Of a stretch of DNA of 64,000 bases, positions 25,930 through 34,257 are shown piece by piece. This stretch comes from Streptomyces sp. ALI-76-A (GTDB lineage Bacteria > Actinomycetota > Actinomycetes > Streptomycetales > Streptomycetaceae). Under the pieces are notes generated by a model. That model was given only the letters and a program-made list of their open reading frames with translations. It had not been told where the DNA came from and ran no database searches. Within the stretch, counting starts at the first letter, position 1. The number at the start of each line of letters is the position of its first letter. Both the position numbers and the translations under genes were made by a program. The stretch lies in assembly GCF_030287445.1 (NCBI RefSeq), contig NZ_JASVWB010000002.1, positions 2,790,001-2,854,000 of the forward strand, in the 5' to 3' direction.

Positions 25930-27155
25930 ACGGGCTCCCCCGGCTTTGCGGTGACGGCGGTGCGGGCCTTGATCGGCAGGATCGCATGGACCCGGAAGCC
26001 GCCGCCGTAGCGGGGACCGGTGGTGAGGGTGCCACGCAGGGCGGTCACACGTTCACGCATGCCGAGCAGGCCGTGCCCGCCGTCGGCCGGCGGGACCTCG
26101 TCCTCGCCGGAGCCGTTGTCGAGGACGGTGATCTCGATGTTCGGTCCCACGCGTACGACGCTGACCTCGGCCTTCGCCTCCGTCCCGGCGTGCTTCTGGA
26201 CGTTGGTGAGGGCCTCCTGGATGACGCGGTAGGCGGCCAGTCCGACGGCGGCGGGCAGGGTGGTGCCGGCGTCGGCGCGGGCCACCTCGACATGCAGTCC
26301 GGCGCTGCGGAAGGTGCCGACGAGTTCGTCGAGCCGGTCCAGGCCGGGGGCGGGCTCGGTGGGCGCCTCCGGGTCGCCGGACTGCCGAAGCAGCCCGACG
26401 GTGGCGCGCAGTTCGTTCAGCGCCGAGCGGCTGGCCTCCCGTACGTGGGACAGGGCCTCCTTGGCCTGGTCGGGCCGCTTGTCCATGACGTGGGCGGCGA
26501 CTCCGGCCTGGACGTTGACCAGGGCGATGTGGTGGGCGACGACGTCGTGCAGGTCGCGGGCGATGCGCAGGCGTTCCTCGGCGACCCGGCGCCGTGCCTC
26601 CTCCTCGCGGGTGCGCTCGGCCCGCTCGGCGCGCTCCCGGATGGCGTGGATGAAGGCGCGGCGGCTGCGGACCGCGTCGCCCGCGGTGGCGCCGATCCCG
26701 GTCCACGCCAGGATCGCCAGGTTCTCCTGGGCGTACCACGGGAGGGGGCCGGCGAGCATGGAGGCGCCGGTGAGGACGGTCATGGTGAGCAGGCCGGCCC
26801 GCCAGGTGGTGGGGCGGTCGGTGGCGGCGGCGACGGTGTAGAGCGCGATGACCGCGGACATGGCGACGGGGGCGCGGGGGTCGCCGGTGACGGCCTCGAC
26901 GAGGGAGAAGGTGCCGGTGAGCGCGAGGACGGTCAGGGGGGCGCGGCGGCGGAACACGAGGGCGGCGGAGCCGAGGGCGATGAGGACCAGGCTGAGGGGG
27001 TCGGGGGTGCGCAGGACCCAGCTGACGCCGCGATCTCCGTGCGGGTCCACGAACGAGCCGGCCACCATGCAGGACAGGACGCCGGCCGCCAGGGCCGCGT
27101 CCAGCGCCATGGGGTGCGCCTTCACGTGGCGCCGGGCGCGGTCGAGGGTGTTCAC
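25926..27155 (-). CDS. Sensor histidine kinase, NarX/DesK type
   Basis: 409 residues from GTG 27155. TACCGT lies eight bases upstream with no Shine-Dalgarno, which favours this start over the TTG at 27164 and implies a leaderless mRNA. About five hydrophobic segments (15-150) form the membrane sensor. A HisKA_3 dimerisation domain follows with RIARDLHDVVAHHIALV (phospho-accepting H203), then a HATPase_c domain with the N box VIQEALTNVQKHA and the G box GGHGLLGMRER. The signal is unknown. Partner is the response regulator at 25252-25929. Confidence 0.93.
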   Translation of the reverse strand: MNTLDRARRHVKAHPMALDAALAAGVLSCMVAGSFVDPHGDRGVSWVLRTPDPLSLVLIALGSAALVFRRRAPLTVLALTGTFSLVEAVTGDPRAPVAMSAVIALYTVAAATDRPTTWRAGLLTMTVLTGASMLAGPLPWYAQENLAILAWTGIGATAGDAVRSRRAFIHAIRERAERAERTREEEARRRVAEERLRIARDLHDVVAHHIALVNVQAGVAAHVMDKRPDQAKEALSHVREASRSALNELRATVGLLRQSGDPEAPTEPAPGLDRLDELVGTFRSAGLHVEVARADAGTTLPAAVGLAAYRVIQEALTNVQKHAGTEAKAEVSVVRVGPNIEITVLDNGSGEDEVPPADGGHGLLGMRERVTALRGTLTTGPRYGGGFRVHAILPIKARTAVTAKPGEPV

Positions 27156-27252
27156 GTCTGCCAACGGTACGGGGGCCCTGACGGGGGCGGAACGGGGACT
27201 ACCGGTACGTCTCGGTGTGCGGTGGCCGGTGTTCCGTACCGGCGCCGGGCCG

Positions 27253-27531
27253 TCAACCCGGGATCAGTCCGTCGTCGCTGAGCATGTCCCGGACCTCCTC
27301 CAGGGTGGCGTCCGGGGACGGAAGGATGAGTTCCGAGGGTTCCAGGGAGTCGTCGGGCAGGGGTTCGCCCAGTTCGCGGACCTTGGACAGCAGTGCCGTG
27401 AGGGTGCGGCGGAAGCCGGGGCCGTCGCCGTTCTCCATCTCGGCCAGGAGCTCGTCGTCCAGTCCGTTCAGCTCGGCGAGGTGGCCGTCGGCCAGCCTCA
27501 CCTGCCCCTCCCCCATGATCCGTACGATCAT
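27253..27531 (-). CDS. pspAA: PspA-associated protein PspAA
   Basis: 92 residues from ATG 27531, preceded by GAGGAG with six bases between. An upstream GTG at 27591 would overlap the pspA stop as GTGA, but has no good ribosome-binding site. The N-terminus MIVRIMGEGQVRLADGHL and the acidic C-terminus ATLEEVRDMLSDDGLIPG fit the small PspAA domain protein that follows pspA in many actinobacteria. It likely works with PspA in the membrane-stress response. Confidence 0.8.
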   Translation of the reverse strand: MIVRIMGEGQVRLADGHLAELNGLDDELLAEMENGDGPGFRRTLTALLSKVRELGEPLPDDSLEPSELILPSPDATLEEVRDMLSDDGLIPG

Positions 27532-27587
27532 GTCGCCCTCCTCAGGCGTGGGCCCCGCTGCTTGTTCCTGCTGCTTGTCCCCGCGTG

Positions 27588-28382
27588 TCACTGCTTGTCG
27601 AAGCGCGGGGTGTCCTGCGGCTGCTGCGGGGACTGCTGCTGGCTCGTGCCACCTTCGATGGCCTGCTGCCCGGACGTGCCGCCGGCCAGCTCCGCCTTCA
27701 TGCGCTGCAACTCGAGCTCCACATCCGTACCACCGGAGAGCCGGTCCAGCTCGGCCTGGATGTCGTCCTTGTGCATGCCGGACTGGTCGTCCAGGGCACC
27801 GGAGGCCAGCAGTTCGTCGATCGCTCCGGCCCGGGCCTGGAGCTGGGCCGTCTTGTCCTCGGCGCGCTGTATCGCCAGGCCGACGTCGCCCATCTCCTCG
27901 GAGATGCCGGAGAAGGCCTCGCCGATCCGGGTCTGCGCCTGCGCCGCTGTGTAGGTGGCCTTGATCGTCTCCTTCTTCGTGCGGAAGGCGTCGACCTTGG
28001 CCTGGAGCCGCTGGGCCGCCAGGGTGAGCTTCTCCTCCTCGCCCTGGAGCGTGGAGTGCTGCGTCTCCAGGTCGGTCACCTGCTGCTGGAGCGCGGCGCG
28101 GCGGGACAGCGCCTCACGGGCGAGGTCCTCGCGGCCCAGCGCCAGCGCCTTGCGGCCCTGGTCCTCCAGCTTGGACGACTGCGACTGCAGCTGGTTCAGC
28201 TGGAGTTCCAGGCGCTTGCGGGACGTGGCGACGTCGGCCACTCCCCGGCGCACCTTCTGCAGCAGTTCCAGCTGCTTCTGGTACGAGTAATCGAGGGTTT
28301 CGCGCGGGTCCTCGGCCCGGTCAAGGGCCTTGTTCGCCTTCGCGCGGAAGATCATCCCCATACGCTTCATGACACCGCTCAT
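27588..28382 (-). CDS. pspA: Phage-shock protein A (PspA/IM30 family)
   Basis: 264 residues from ATG 28382, preceded by GAAGGGGG; the in-frame extension to 28460 has no support. It is nearly all alpha-helical coiled coil, with the N-terminal amphipathic helix MKRMGMIFRAKANKALD, then DPRETLDYSYQKQLELLQKVR and the central charged heptads. The C-terminus is Gln/Pro rich and unstructured. PspA oligomers bind stressed membranes and support envelope integrity. Followed by pspAA. Confidence 0.93.
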   Translation of the reverse strand: MSGVMKRMGMIFRAKANKALDRAEDPRETLDYSYQKQLELLQKVRRGVADVATSRKRLELQLNQLQSQSSKLEDQGRKALALGREDLAREALSRRAALQQQVTDLETQHSTLQGEEEKLTLAAQRLQAKVDAFRTKKETIKATYTAAQAQTRIGEAFSGISEEMGDVGLAIQRAEDKTAQLQARAGAIDELLASGALDDQSGMHKDDIQAELDRLSGGTDVELELQRMKAELAGGTSGQQAIEGGTSQQQSPQQPQDTPRFDKQ

Positions 28383-28649
28383 GGGCTTCGCGCGCCCCCT
28401 TCTGACGGACTCCAGCTCCAGCTCCTGCGACAGAACCCACAGTACGGGCCCTGCATCCATTACCGCACTGTTCCGGGACGGATGCGCTCATCCCCAAGGA
28501 CGACTGGACACGGTCCTGCTCCGGCGTGAGGAGTAGGTGACCTTCAGGGTGAGCACCGGGTCACCGACGTCCTCGTCTGTCCCCCGTAGATACGACTGGT
28601 GTTGCCGGATCGTTCCCCACCGGACTGGGGTCCATGCCCCCGCACCCCG

Positions 28650-28655
28650 TACCCT
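28650..28655 (+). promoter_or_regulatory. -10 element of a leaderless transcript (DUF3043 gene)
   Basis: TACCCT ends eight bases before the GTG at 28664, and there is no Shine-Dalgarno between them. The start codon would be at or next to the first transcribed base. Confidence 0.45.
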
Positions 28656-28663
28656 TGGGTTTT

Positions 28664-29263
28664 GTGTTCCGTAGCCGTGCCAAGGAAGAGAAGGCCCCGG
28701 CCGCCGTCAAGGCGCCGCTGACCGACTCCAAGCAGACCCGTGACCCGCAGGCCAAGAAGGGCAGGCCCACGCCCAAACGCAGTGCGGCCCAGTCCCAGCG
28801 CCGCAGCGTGGCCACCACTTCGATGTCGCGCAAGGAGGCCGCCAAGCGTCAGCGTGAGGAGCGCCGCGCCCAGCTGGAGAAGCAGCGCCAGGCGCTGGCC
28901 ACCGGCGACGAGCGGTACCTGCCCGTGCGGGACAAGGGCCCGGTCCGCAAGTTCGCCCGCGCCTTCGTCGACTCGCGGTTCAACGTCGCCGAGTTCTTCC
29001 TGCCGATGGCCGTGGTCATCCTCGTGCTGAGCATGGTGCGGGTGGGCGCGCTCCAGAGCATCGCGCTGCTGCTGTGGCTGGTCGTGATCGTGCTGATCGT
29101 GCTCGACTCGGTCGCCACCGGCTTCCGGCTGAAGAAGCAGCTCGCCGAGCGCTTCCCGGACGACAACCGCAAGGGCGCGGTCGCCTACGCCCTGATGCGC
29201 TCCCTCCAGATGCGCCGGCTCCGGCTGCCGAAGCCGCAGGTCAAGCGCGGAGAGCGGCCCTGA
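28664..29263 (+). CDS. DUF3043 membrane protein
   Basis: 199 residues from GTG 28664. The N-terminal 95 residues are very basic (KKGRPTPKRS, KEAAKRQREERRAQLEKQRQ). DERYLPVRDKGPVRKFARAFVDSRFNVAEFF follows, then two membrane helices (about 108-150) and a short basic tail. This is the DUF3043 layout, conserved in actinobacteria near cob genes. Function unknown; the basic segment may bind RNA or phospholipid. Its stop overlaps the next start as CTGA. Confidence 0.85.
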   Translation: MFRSRAKEEKAPAAVKAPLTDSKQTRDPQAKKGRPTPKRSAAQSQRRSVATTSMSRKEAAKRQREERRAQLEKQRQALATGDERYLPVRDKGPVRKFARAFVDSRFNVAEFFLPMAVVILVLSMVRVGALQSIALLLWLVVIVLIVLDSVATGFRLKKQLAERFPDDNRKGAVAYALMRSLQMRRLRLPKPQVKRGERP

Positions 29264-30045
29264 GCGCAACACCGTTCACCGGGGGCGCGCAGGCCTGGCT
29301 GAGCAAGCTGGGCGGACTGCGTGACGTCGTACGCCAGGAGCTGGTGGCCCGGCAGCTCGACGAGCAGATAGTCGGCCGGTTCCCGGTCGGGCAGCGGCTG
29401 CGCGTGCTCGACGTGGGGATGGGCCAGGGCACGCAGGCGCTGCGGCTGGCCCGGGCCGGGCATCAGGTGACCGGCCTGGAACAGGACGCGACCATGATCG
29501 CCGCGGCCCGGGAGGCCCTGTCCGGGGAACCCGAGGGCATCCGGGAGCGGATGCGGATCATCGAGGGCGACGGCCGGGACACCGGTGTCCACTTCATGCC
29601 GGGCAGCTTCGACGTGGTGCTGTGCCACGGCGTGCTGATGTACGTCGAGGAGCCCGATCCGCTGCTGGCGGGGCTGGCCCGGATGCTCGCCCAGGGCGGG
29701 CTGTTGTCGCTGCTCGTGCGCAACGGCGACGCGCTGGCGATGCGGCCGGGACTGGCCGGGGACTGGGCCGCGGCCCTGACCGCCTTCGACACCACCGCCT
29801 ACCGCAACCGTCTCGGCCTCGACGTCCGGGCCGACCGGCTGAGCACGCTGACCGCCACACTCGCGGGGATCGGCGCACCCCTTCAGACCTGGTACGGCGT
29901 ACGGGTCTTCACCGACACGGCGGCGGACGGGGAACAGCTCCCGGCCGACGTGGAGGCGCTGCTCGCGGTCGAGGAACGGGCCGGGCGGACGGATCCGTAC
30001 CGCGGGGTGGCGGCACTGCTGCACCTGTGCGGGGTGCGGGGCTGA
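29260..30045 (+). CDS. SAM-dependent methyltransferase with probable CTG start
   Basis: About 261 residues if it begins at CTG 29260. GGAG stands seven bases upstream and CTG overlaps the DUF3043 stop as CTGA, mirroring the ATGA/GTGA overlaps elsewhere. The next in-frame start, GTG 29344, would remove LSKLGGLRDVVRQELVARQ, a helix usual in this family. Motif I is VLDVGMGQGTQALRLA; motif II region is VLCHGVLMYVEEPDPLL, and the post-motif GGLLSLLVRN is also present, so it is a class I fold. Substrate unknown. Confidence 0.85.
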   Translation: MSATPFTGGAQAWLSKLGGLRDVVRQELVARQLDEQIVGRFPVGQRLRVLDVGMGQGTQALRLARAGHQVTGLEQDATMIAAAREALSGEPEGIRERMRIIEGDGRDTGVHFMPGSFDVVLCHGVLMYVEEPDPLLAGLARMLAQGGLLSLLVRNGDALAMRPGLAGDWAAALTAFDTTAYRNRLGLDVRADRLSTLTATLAGIGAPLQTWYGVRVFTDTAADGEQLPADVEALLAVEERAGRTDPYRGVAALLHLCGVRG

Positions 30046-30303
30046 CTCCCCTGCGGGCGTACGGCCGCGGCGATACGGCGCGTGACGCGGGCGCCCTCCC
30101 GCCGAACCGGCCGGACGGGCCGTCACGAGGGGTCGCTGGACGGAGGTGCGCGAGGCCGGCGCGCTCGGTCCGGCGACCCGGCATCATCTGATGGCGCTCA
30201 CCGCGCTCCGGAAGCCGGCGACGGCCGCCGACGGGCCGGGGGACGGGGCGCCGGGTGAGCGGTGGAGGCAGGGACGGCCGGTGAACGGCCGCCCCCGGCC
30301 CCG
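30046..30303. other. Intergenic region without a supported gene
   Basis: 258 bases between convergent genes. A rightward ORF (30146-30343) overlaps the next gene's 3' end and has no ribosome-binding site. I see no RNA gene here. Confidence 0.5.
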
Positions 30304-30519
30304 CTACGCCTCCTCGGCCGCGCGCAGGCTCATCGGCCCGTAGATCTCCGTGGAGTCCTCGAACAGCCGTACCTGTTCCGCGCCGCCGGCCAGCAGGTCC
30401 TTCCAGTGCTCCCCGAGCCAGGACTCGGCGTCCCCCTGCGTGGTGAACTCCTCCGGCTGCACCGCGGGCTGGACCTCCGCCCCGTCGGCCTTCTCGAACC
30501 GCCACGTCCATGCCGCCAT
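30304..30519 (-). CDS. Small conserved hypothetical protein
   Basis: 71 residues from ATG 30519 with GGGAGG upstream. The sequence MAAWTWRFEKADGAEVQP, then GDAESWLGEHWKDLLAGGAEQVRLFED, reads as a compact acidic alpha/beta protein with no known motif. The same kind of small protein is common in Streptomyces. Larger in-frame extension to 31566 is antisense to cobU and rejected. Confidence 0.8.
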   Translation of the reverse strand: MAAWTWRFEKADGAEVQPAVQPEEFTTQGDAESWLGEHWKDLLAGGAEQVRLFEDSTEIYGPMSLRAAEEA

Positions 30520-30753
30520 GTACGCCTCCCTGATGTGAGCACATTGCACAGCGGAAGCCGGATCTTGGTCCGGCTCCTGACGGCAGCCTATTCGCTCCAC
30601 CGGGCGAGCCGGTAAAGGACCGCGGGTGACGGGCGCCGTGCGGGTGTTGCGCGCCGGTCGCGCCCGGCGGCGGAGCGGTTCGAGGACGGTCCGGCGCCCC
30701 TTCGGGACACCTCGGTCGCGCACGACCGGCCGTGACCGGGGAAAATCGGTTCT

Positions 30754-31956
30754 GTGGACGTGACTCTGCTCGGTACCGGTGCCCCCGCGGGCCTGCCCCG
30801 CCCCGACTGTCCCTGTGCCGCCTGCGCGGCCGCGCAGGGGGTGGACGCGCGGGCCGCCGCCGCGGTCCTGGTGGACGGGACCCTGCTGCTCGACCTCACC
30901 CCCGGGCTGGCGTTCGCGGCGGCGCGGACGGGGCATTCGCTGGGCGGGGTGCGGCAGGTGCTCCTGTCCCACCCGCACGACGGGCCGGCGGTCGAGGTGC
31001 CGGCGGGGGTGCCGCAGCCCGGACGGGTGCCGGACGGGCGGGAGTTGGCGCTGCTGACGGGGCACCGGGTGCGGGCGGTGGCGATGGACGCGCCCGGCAC
31101 CGGGTACGCGGTGACCGGACCGGGCGGGCAGCGGCTGCTGTACCTGCCGCCCGGGGGCGCGCCCGCCGGACTGGAGGAGGGCTCCACGGAGACGTACGAC
31201 ATGGTGCTCGCCGATGTGCTGGGGCGGCCGGACGCCCTGGCGCGGCTGCGGGCGGTGGGGGCGGTCGGGCCGACCACGGACGTGATCGCCGTCCACCTCG
31301 ACCACGACGTGCCGCCGGGGCCCGAGGTGCGGCGGCGGCTGGCCGCGGTGGGCGCGCGGGCGGTGCCGGACGGGACGACCCTCGTGGTCGGCGTGTACGA
31401 GGACGTCCCGGACGTGCCGCGGCGGACGCTGGTGCTGGGCGGCGCCCGGTCCGGGAAGTCGGTGGAGGCCGAGCGGCGGCTGGAGGCGTTCCCCGGTGTG
31501 CTCTACGTGGCGACCGGGGGGTCCCGGACCGAGGACGGCGAGTGGACGGCCCGGGTCACCGCGCACCGGGAGCGGCGGCCGGGGTCGTGGCGTACGACCG
31601 AGACGTGCGACCTGGTGCCGCTGCTGAAGGACGACGGGCCGCCGCTGCTGATCGACTGTCTGTCGCTGTGGCTGACGGACGCGATGGACGCCGTCGGGGC
31701 GTGGGACGACGCGGAGTGGGCGGACGGCGGGGAGCGGGCGCTGCGGGCGCGGGTGCGGGAGCTGACGGAGGCGGTGCGGGCCACGCGGCGGACGGTGGTC
31801 GCCGTGTCGAACGAGGTCGGGTCGGGCATCGTCCCGGCCACCGCGTCAGGCCGGCGCTACCGGGACGAACTCGGCCGCCTGAACGCGGCGTTCGCCCACG
31901 AGTGCGAGCAGGTGCTGCTGGTCGTGGCGGGACAGGCGCTGGTGCTGCGGGGCTGA
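30754..31956 (+). CDS. cobU: Metallo-beta-lactamase-like domain fused to CobU (adenosylcobinamide kinase/guanylyltransferase)
   Basis: 400 residues from GTG 30754. Residues 1-215 start LLGTGAPAGLPRPDCPCAAC, like PhnP-type metallo-beta-lactamase proteins, but the HxHxDH metal motif is degraded to HPHDG (73-77), so this half is probably inactive or regulatory. Residues 223-400 are CobU: P-loop LGGARSGKS (228-236), YVATGG, the guanylylation region TAHRERRP with its active-site histidine, LIDCLSLWLTD and SNEVGSGIVPA. CobU phosphorylates and then guanylylates adenosylcobinamide in the lower-ligand pathway. cobT and cobS follow nearby. No cobalamin riboswitch is visible upstream. Confidence 0.92.
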   Translation: MDVTLLGTGAPAGLPRPDCPCAACAAAQGVDARAAAAVLVDGTLLLDLTPGLAFAAARTGHSLGGVRQVLLSHPHDGPAVEVPAGVPQPGRVPDGRELALLTGHRVRAVAMDAPGTGYAVTGPGGQRLLYLPPGGAPAGLEEGSTETYDMVLADVLGRPDALARLRAVGAVGPTTDVIAVHLDHDVPPGPEVRRRLAAVGARAVPDGTTLVVGVYEDVPDVPRRTLVLGGARSGKSVEAERRLEAFPGVLYVATGGSRTEDGEWTARVTAHRERRPGSWRTTETCDLVPLLKDDGPPLLIDCLSLWLTDAMDAVGAWDDAEWADGGERALRARVRELTEAVRATRRTVVAVSNEVGSGIVPATASGRRYRDELGRLNAAFAHECEQVLLVVAGQALVLRG

Positions 31957-32000
31957 CAGCGGCTCACCCCGCCGGTGCCCTGCGACAGTCCGCGCGGGCG

Positions 32001-32702
32001 TCACGCGGCCGGTGTCTCCCGGCGGGCGATGAGGCGGTAGGTGTTCGAGAAGCGGGTGAGGCTGAGCAGGGGGGCCAGGGCGTGGTCCAGGATCCTGGCC
32101 GCGGCCAGGAGCGTTGCGGCCAGCCAGTGCGGCAGGGGCCTGGGCAGGGCCAGGGACAGGGCCGCCGACAGGTCCTCGGGGATGTGCGCGGCCCGGCGGT
32201 CGGTCCGGACGATCACGCAGCCCCGGGACTCCAGTTCCGTGCGGAGGTCGTCCAGCGGCAGCAGCCGCAGACCGGTGGCCCGGGGCAGCCACCGCCTGCC
32301 GAGGAGGGCGGCGAACGCGCACTGCGGGTCGGGGGCTTCGAGCAGGAGGTGACCGCCGGGACGCAGCACGGCCACGGCGGCGTGCAGTTCCTCGCGCGGG
32401 TCCGCGGTGTGCGGCAGGTGGTGGAGAAGGCTGACCACGTCGTAGCGGGCGCGCAGCCGGGTCGTGATCCGAGGGTCCGTCAGGAGGCCCACGTACGCCT
32501 CCTCGACGCGCTCGGCCCGGCGGGCCCGTTCGACCCGGCGGGTGGCGTCCAGGCCGTCGAAGGACGTGTAGGGGAAGACCTCCTTCGCCGTCGCCGGGAA
32601 GCGGGCGTCGCCCGTGCCCACGTCCAGCCAGCTCTCCGGCTCCGGGAACGGCAGCATCGCCCGGGCGGTGGAGCGAAGACGCCGTGCGGAGGGTGCTGGC
32701 AT
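32001..32702 (-). CDS. Class I SAM-dependent methyltransferase
   Basis: 233 residues from ATG 32702, with GGGAG seven bases upstream. Motif I is SWLDVGTGDARFPATAK; the acidic residue after the second strand is in SFDGLDATRRVERA, followed by VVSLLHHLPHTADPREEL and GGHLLLEAPDP. The C-terminus (LPHWLAATLLAAARILDHALAP) is hydrophobic and may touch the membrane. Substrate unknown. It is divergent from cobT. Confidence 0.85.
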   Translation of the reverse strand: MPAPSARRLRSTARAMLPFPEPESWLDVGTGDARFPATAKEVFPYTSFDGLDATRRVERARRAERVEEAYVGLLTDPRITTRLRARYDVVSLLHHLPHTADPREELHAAVAVLRPGGHLLLEAPDPQCAFAALLGRRWLPRATGLRLLPLDDLRTELESRGCVIVRTDRRAAHIPEDLSAALSLALPRPLPHWLAATLLAAARILDHALAPLLSLTRFSNTYRLIARRETPAA

Positions 32703-32841
32703 GGGGCGGCTCCCGGAGACGTACGACAATTCGCGGCAAAGCGGAACGTATGGGATGGCGATCTGCAGTGCAACGACGTCGCCCCGTCGTCGTGGCGACA
32801 TGGCGCCGTCCTGTTCGATCGGGGCCGGTACTGTTCGGCGA

Positions 32842-34083
32842 ATGAGCTCGCTTAATCTCGACGACTTCACCGATCTGATCGAGCGCCCCGACGGAGGAGT
32901 GCGCCGCGACGCCGAGGCGCGCCGGGAGCGTCAGGTCGTGCCGCCCGGAGCCCTGGGCCGCCTCGACGACCTGGGTGAGTGGCTGGCCGCGGCACAGGCC
33001 GCCGTGCCGGTGCGGCCGATCAGGCAGCCGCGGGTCGTGCTGTTCGCCGGGGACCACGGGATCGCCGAACTGGGCGTCTCCGCGCACCCCGCGGGCACCG
33101 CCGGGAAGCTGGTCCGGGAGGTGCTGGACGGCGGCCGTCCGGTGTCGGTGCTCGCCCGGCGGCTCGGGGTGCCGGTACGGGTCGTCGACATGGCGCTGGA
33201 CTGCGCGCCGGAGTCCCTTCCGGCCGAGGTCACGCGGCACCGGGTACGGCGGGGCAGCGGGCGTATCGACATCGAGGACGCGCTGACCCCGGAGGAGGCG
33301 GAGGCCGCCTTCCGGGCCGGGGCCGCGGTGGCCGACCAGGAGGCCGACTCCGGTACGGATCTGGTGGTGCTCGGCGATGTGAGCGTGGGCGGGACCACGG
33401 CGGCGGGGGTGCTGATCGCCGCGCTGTGCGGGACCGACGCGTCCGTGGTGACGGGGCGCGGCGGGCAGGCGATCGACGACCTGGCGTGGATGCGCAAGTG
33501 CGCGGCGATCCGGGACGCGCTCAGGCGGGCCCGGCCCGTGCTCGGCGACCAGATGCGGTTGCTGGCCACGGTGGGCGGCGCCGACCTCGCCGCGATCACG
33601 GGTTTCCTGTTGCAGAGCGCGGTACGGAAGCTGCCGGTGATCCTGGACGGGGTCGTGGTGGCCGCGTGCGCGCTGGTGGGGCAGCGGATCGCGTTCCGGG
33701 CGCCGGACTGGTGGCTGGCCGGACAGAAGAGCGGGGAGCCGGGGCAGGGCAAGGCGCTGGACCGGATGGCGCTGGAGCCGCTGCTGGACCACGGGGTGAC
33801 GGTCGGGGAGGGGGTGGGGGCGCTGCTGGCGCTGCCGCTCGTACAGGCCGCGGCGGCACTGGCCGCCGAGCTCCCCGAGAAGCCGCAGGCGTTCGAGACG
33901 CCCGAGGACTCCGAGGGCTCCGAGGGCTCCGAGGGCTCCGAGGGCTCCGAGCAGCCTGAGGTATCCGAGACTTCGGAGGCTTCGCAGGCTTCAGAGGCTT
34001 CCGACAAGGTCGAGGGCGGCACGAAGACCGGGGACGCGGAGCGAGCGGTGGACTCGGAGCAGGTGGGCAAGGCGGCGGAGTAG
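32842..34083 (+). CDS. cobT: Nicotinate-nucleotide:dimethylbenzimidazole phosphoribosyltransferase
   Basis: 413 residues from ATG 32842. TACTGT ends seven bases before the ATG, implying a leaderless message. It makes alpha-ribazole phosphate, the cobalamin lower-ligand precursor. Family blocks are LFAGDHGIAELGVSAHP, VLGDVSVGGTTAAGVL, GRGGQAIDD, ATVGGADLAAITGFL and the C-terminal DHGVTVGEGVGALLALPLV with the catalytic Glu. After residue 350 an extra low-complexity tail of about 60 residues follows (Glu, Ser, Gly, Ala rich), not needed for the fold. Confidence 0.95.
   Translation: MSSLNLDDFTDLIERPDGGVRRDAEARRERQVVPPGALGRLDDLGEWLAAAQAAVPVRPIRQPRVVLFAGDHGIAELGVSAHPAGTAGKLVREVLDGGRPVSVLARRLGVPVRVVDMALDCAPESLPAEVTRHRVRRGSGRIDIEDALTPEEAEAAFRAGAAVADQEADSGTDLVVLGDVSVGGTTAAGVLIAALCGTDASVVTGRGGQAIDDLAWMRKCAAIRDALRRARPVLGDQMRLLATVGGADLAAITGFLLQSAVRKLPVILDGVVVAACALVGQRIAFRAPDWWLAGQKSGEPGQGKALDRMALEPLLDHGVTVGEGVGALLALPLVQAAAALAAELPEKPQAFETPEDSEGSEGSEGSEGSEQPEVSETSEASQASEASDKVEGGTKTGDAERAVDSEQVGKAAE
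33901..33950 (+). repeat. 9-bp microsatellite-like repeat in the cobT tail
   Basis: GAGGGCTCC is repeated in tandem four to five times, giving Glu-Gly-Ser repeats and then a degenerate Ser-Glu-Ala-Ser stretch. Units of nine bases keep frame, so length variants would stay translatable. Confidence 0.75.
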
Positions 34084-34088
34084 CGGTC

Positions 34089-34188
34089 GACCGGGCGCCT
34101 CGCCACCGCAGCGGCCGGACGCTCCCGTCACCATCGAGGCCGGGCGCCTCCTCACCGCAGCGGCCGGACGCTCCCGTCACCGCCGCGC
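34089..34188. repeat. Imperfect 50-bp tandem duplication
   Basis: CACCGCAGCGGCCGGACGCT is found twice, 50 bases apart, inside two nearly identical 50-bp units between the convergent cobT and membrane-protein genes. It may act as the shared terminator. Confidence 0.55.
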
Positions 34189-34257
34189 GGCAGATCATGC
34201 CCTCGTTCCGGCGCGGCGGCACTCGACCGCGGCGGCGTGGCTGGTGCCCGTCCCCCT

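Noticed and set aside
30146-30343. A rightward 65-residue ORF after the methyltransferase
   Set aside because: It has no ribosome-binding site and overlaps the 3' end of the well-supported gene at 30304.
30600-30753. Cobalamin riboswitch upstream of cobU
   Set aside because: The B12-box and the expected stems are not visible in this short region.
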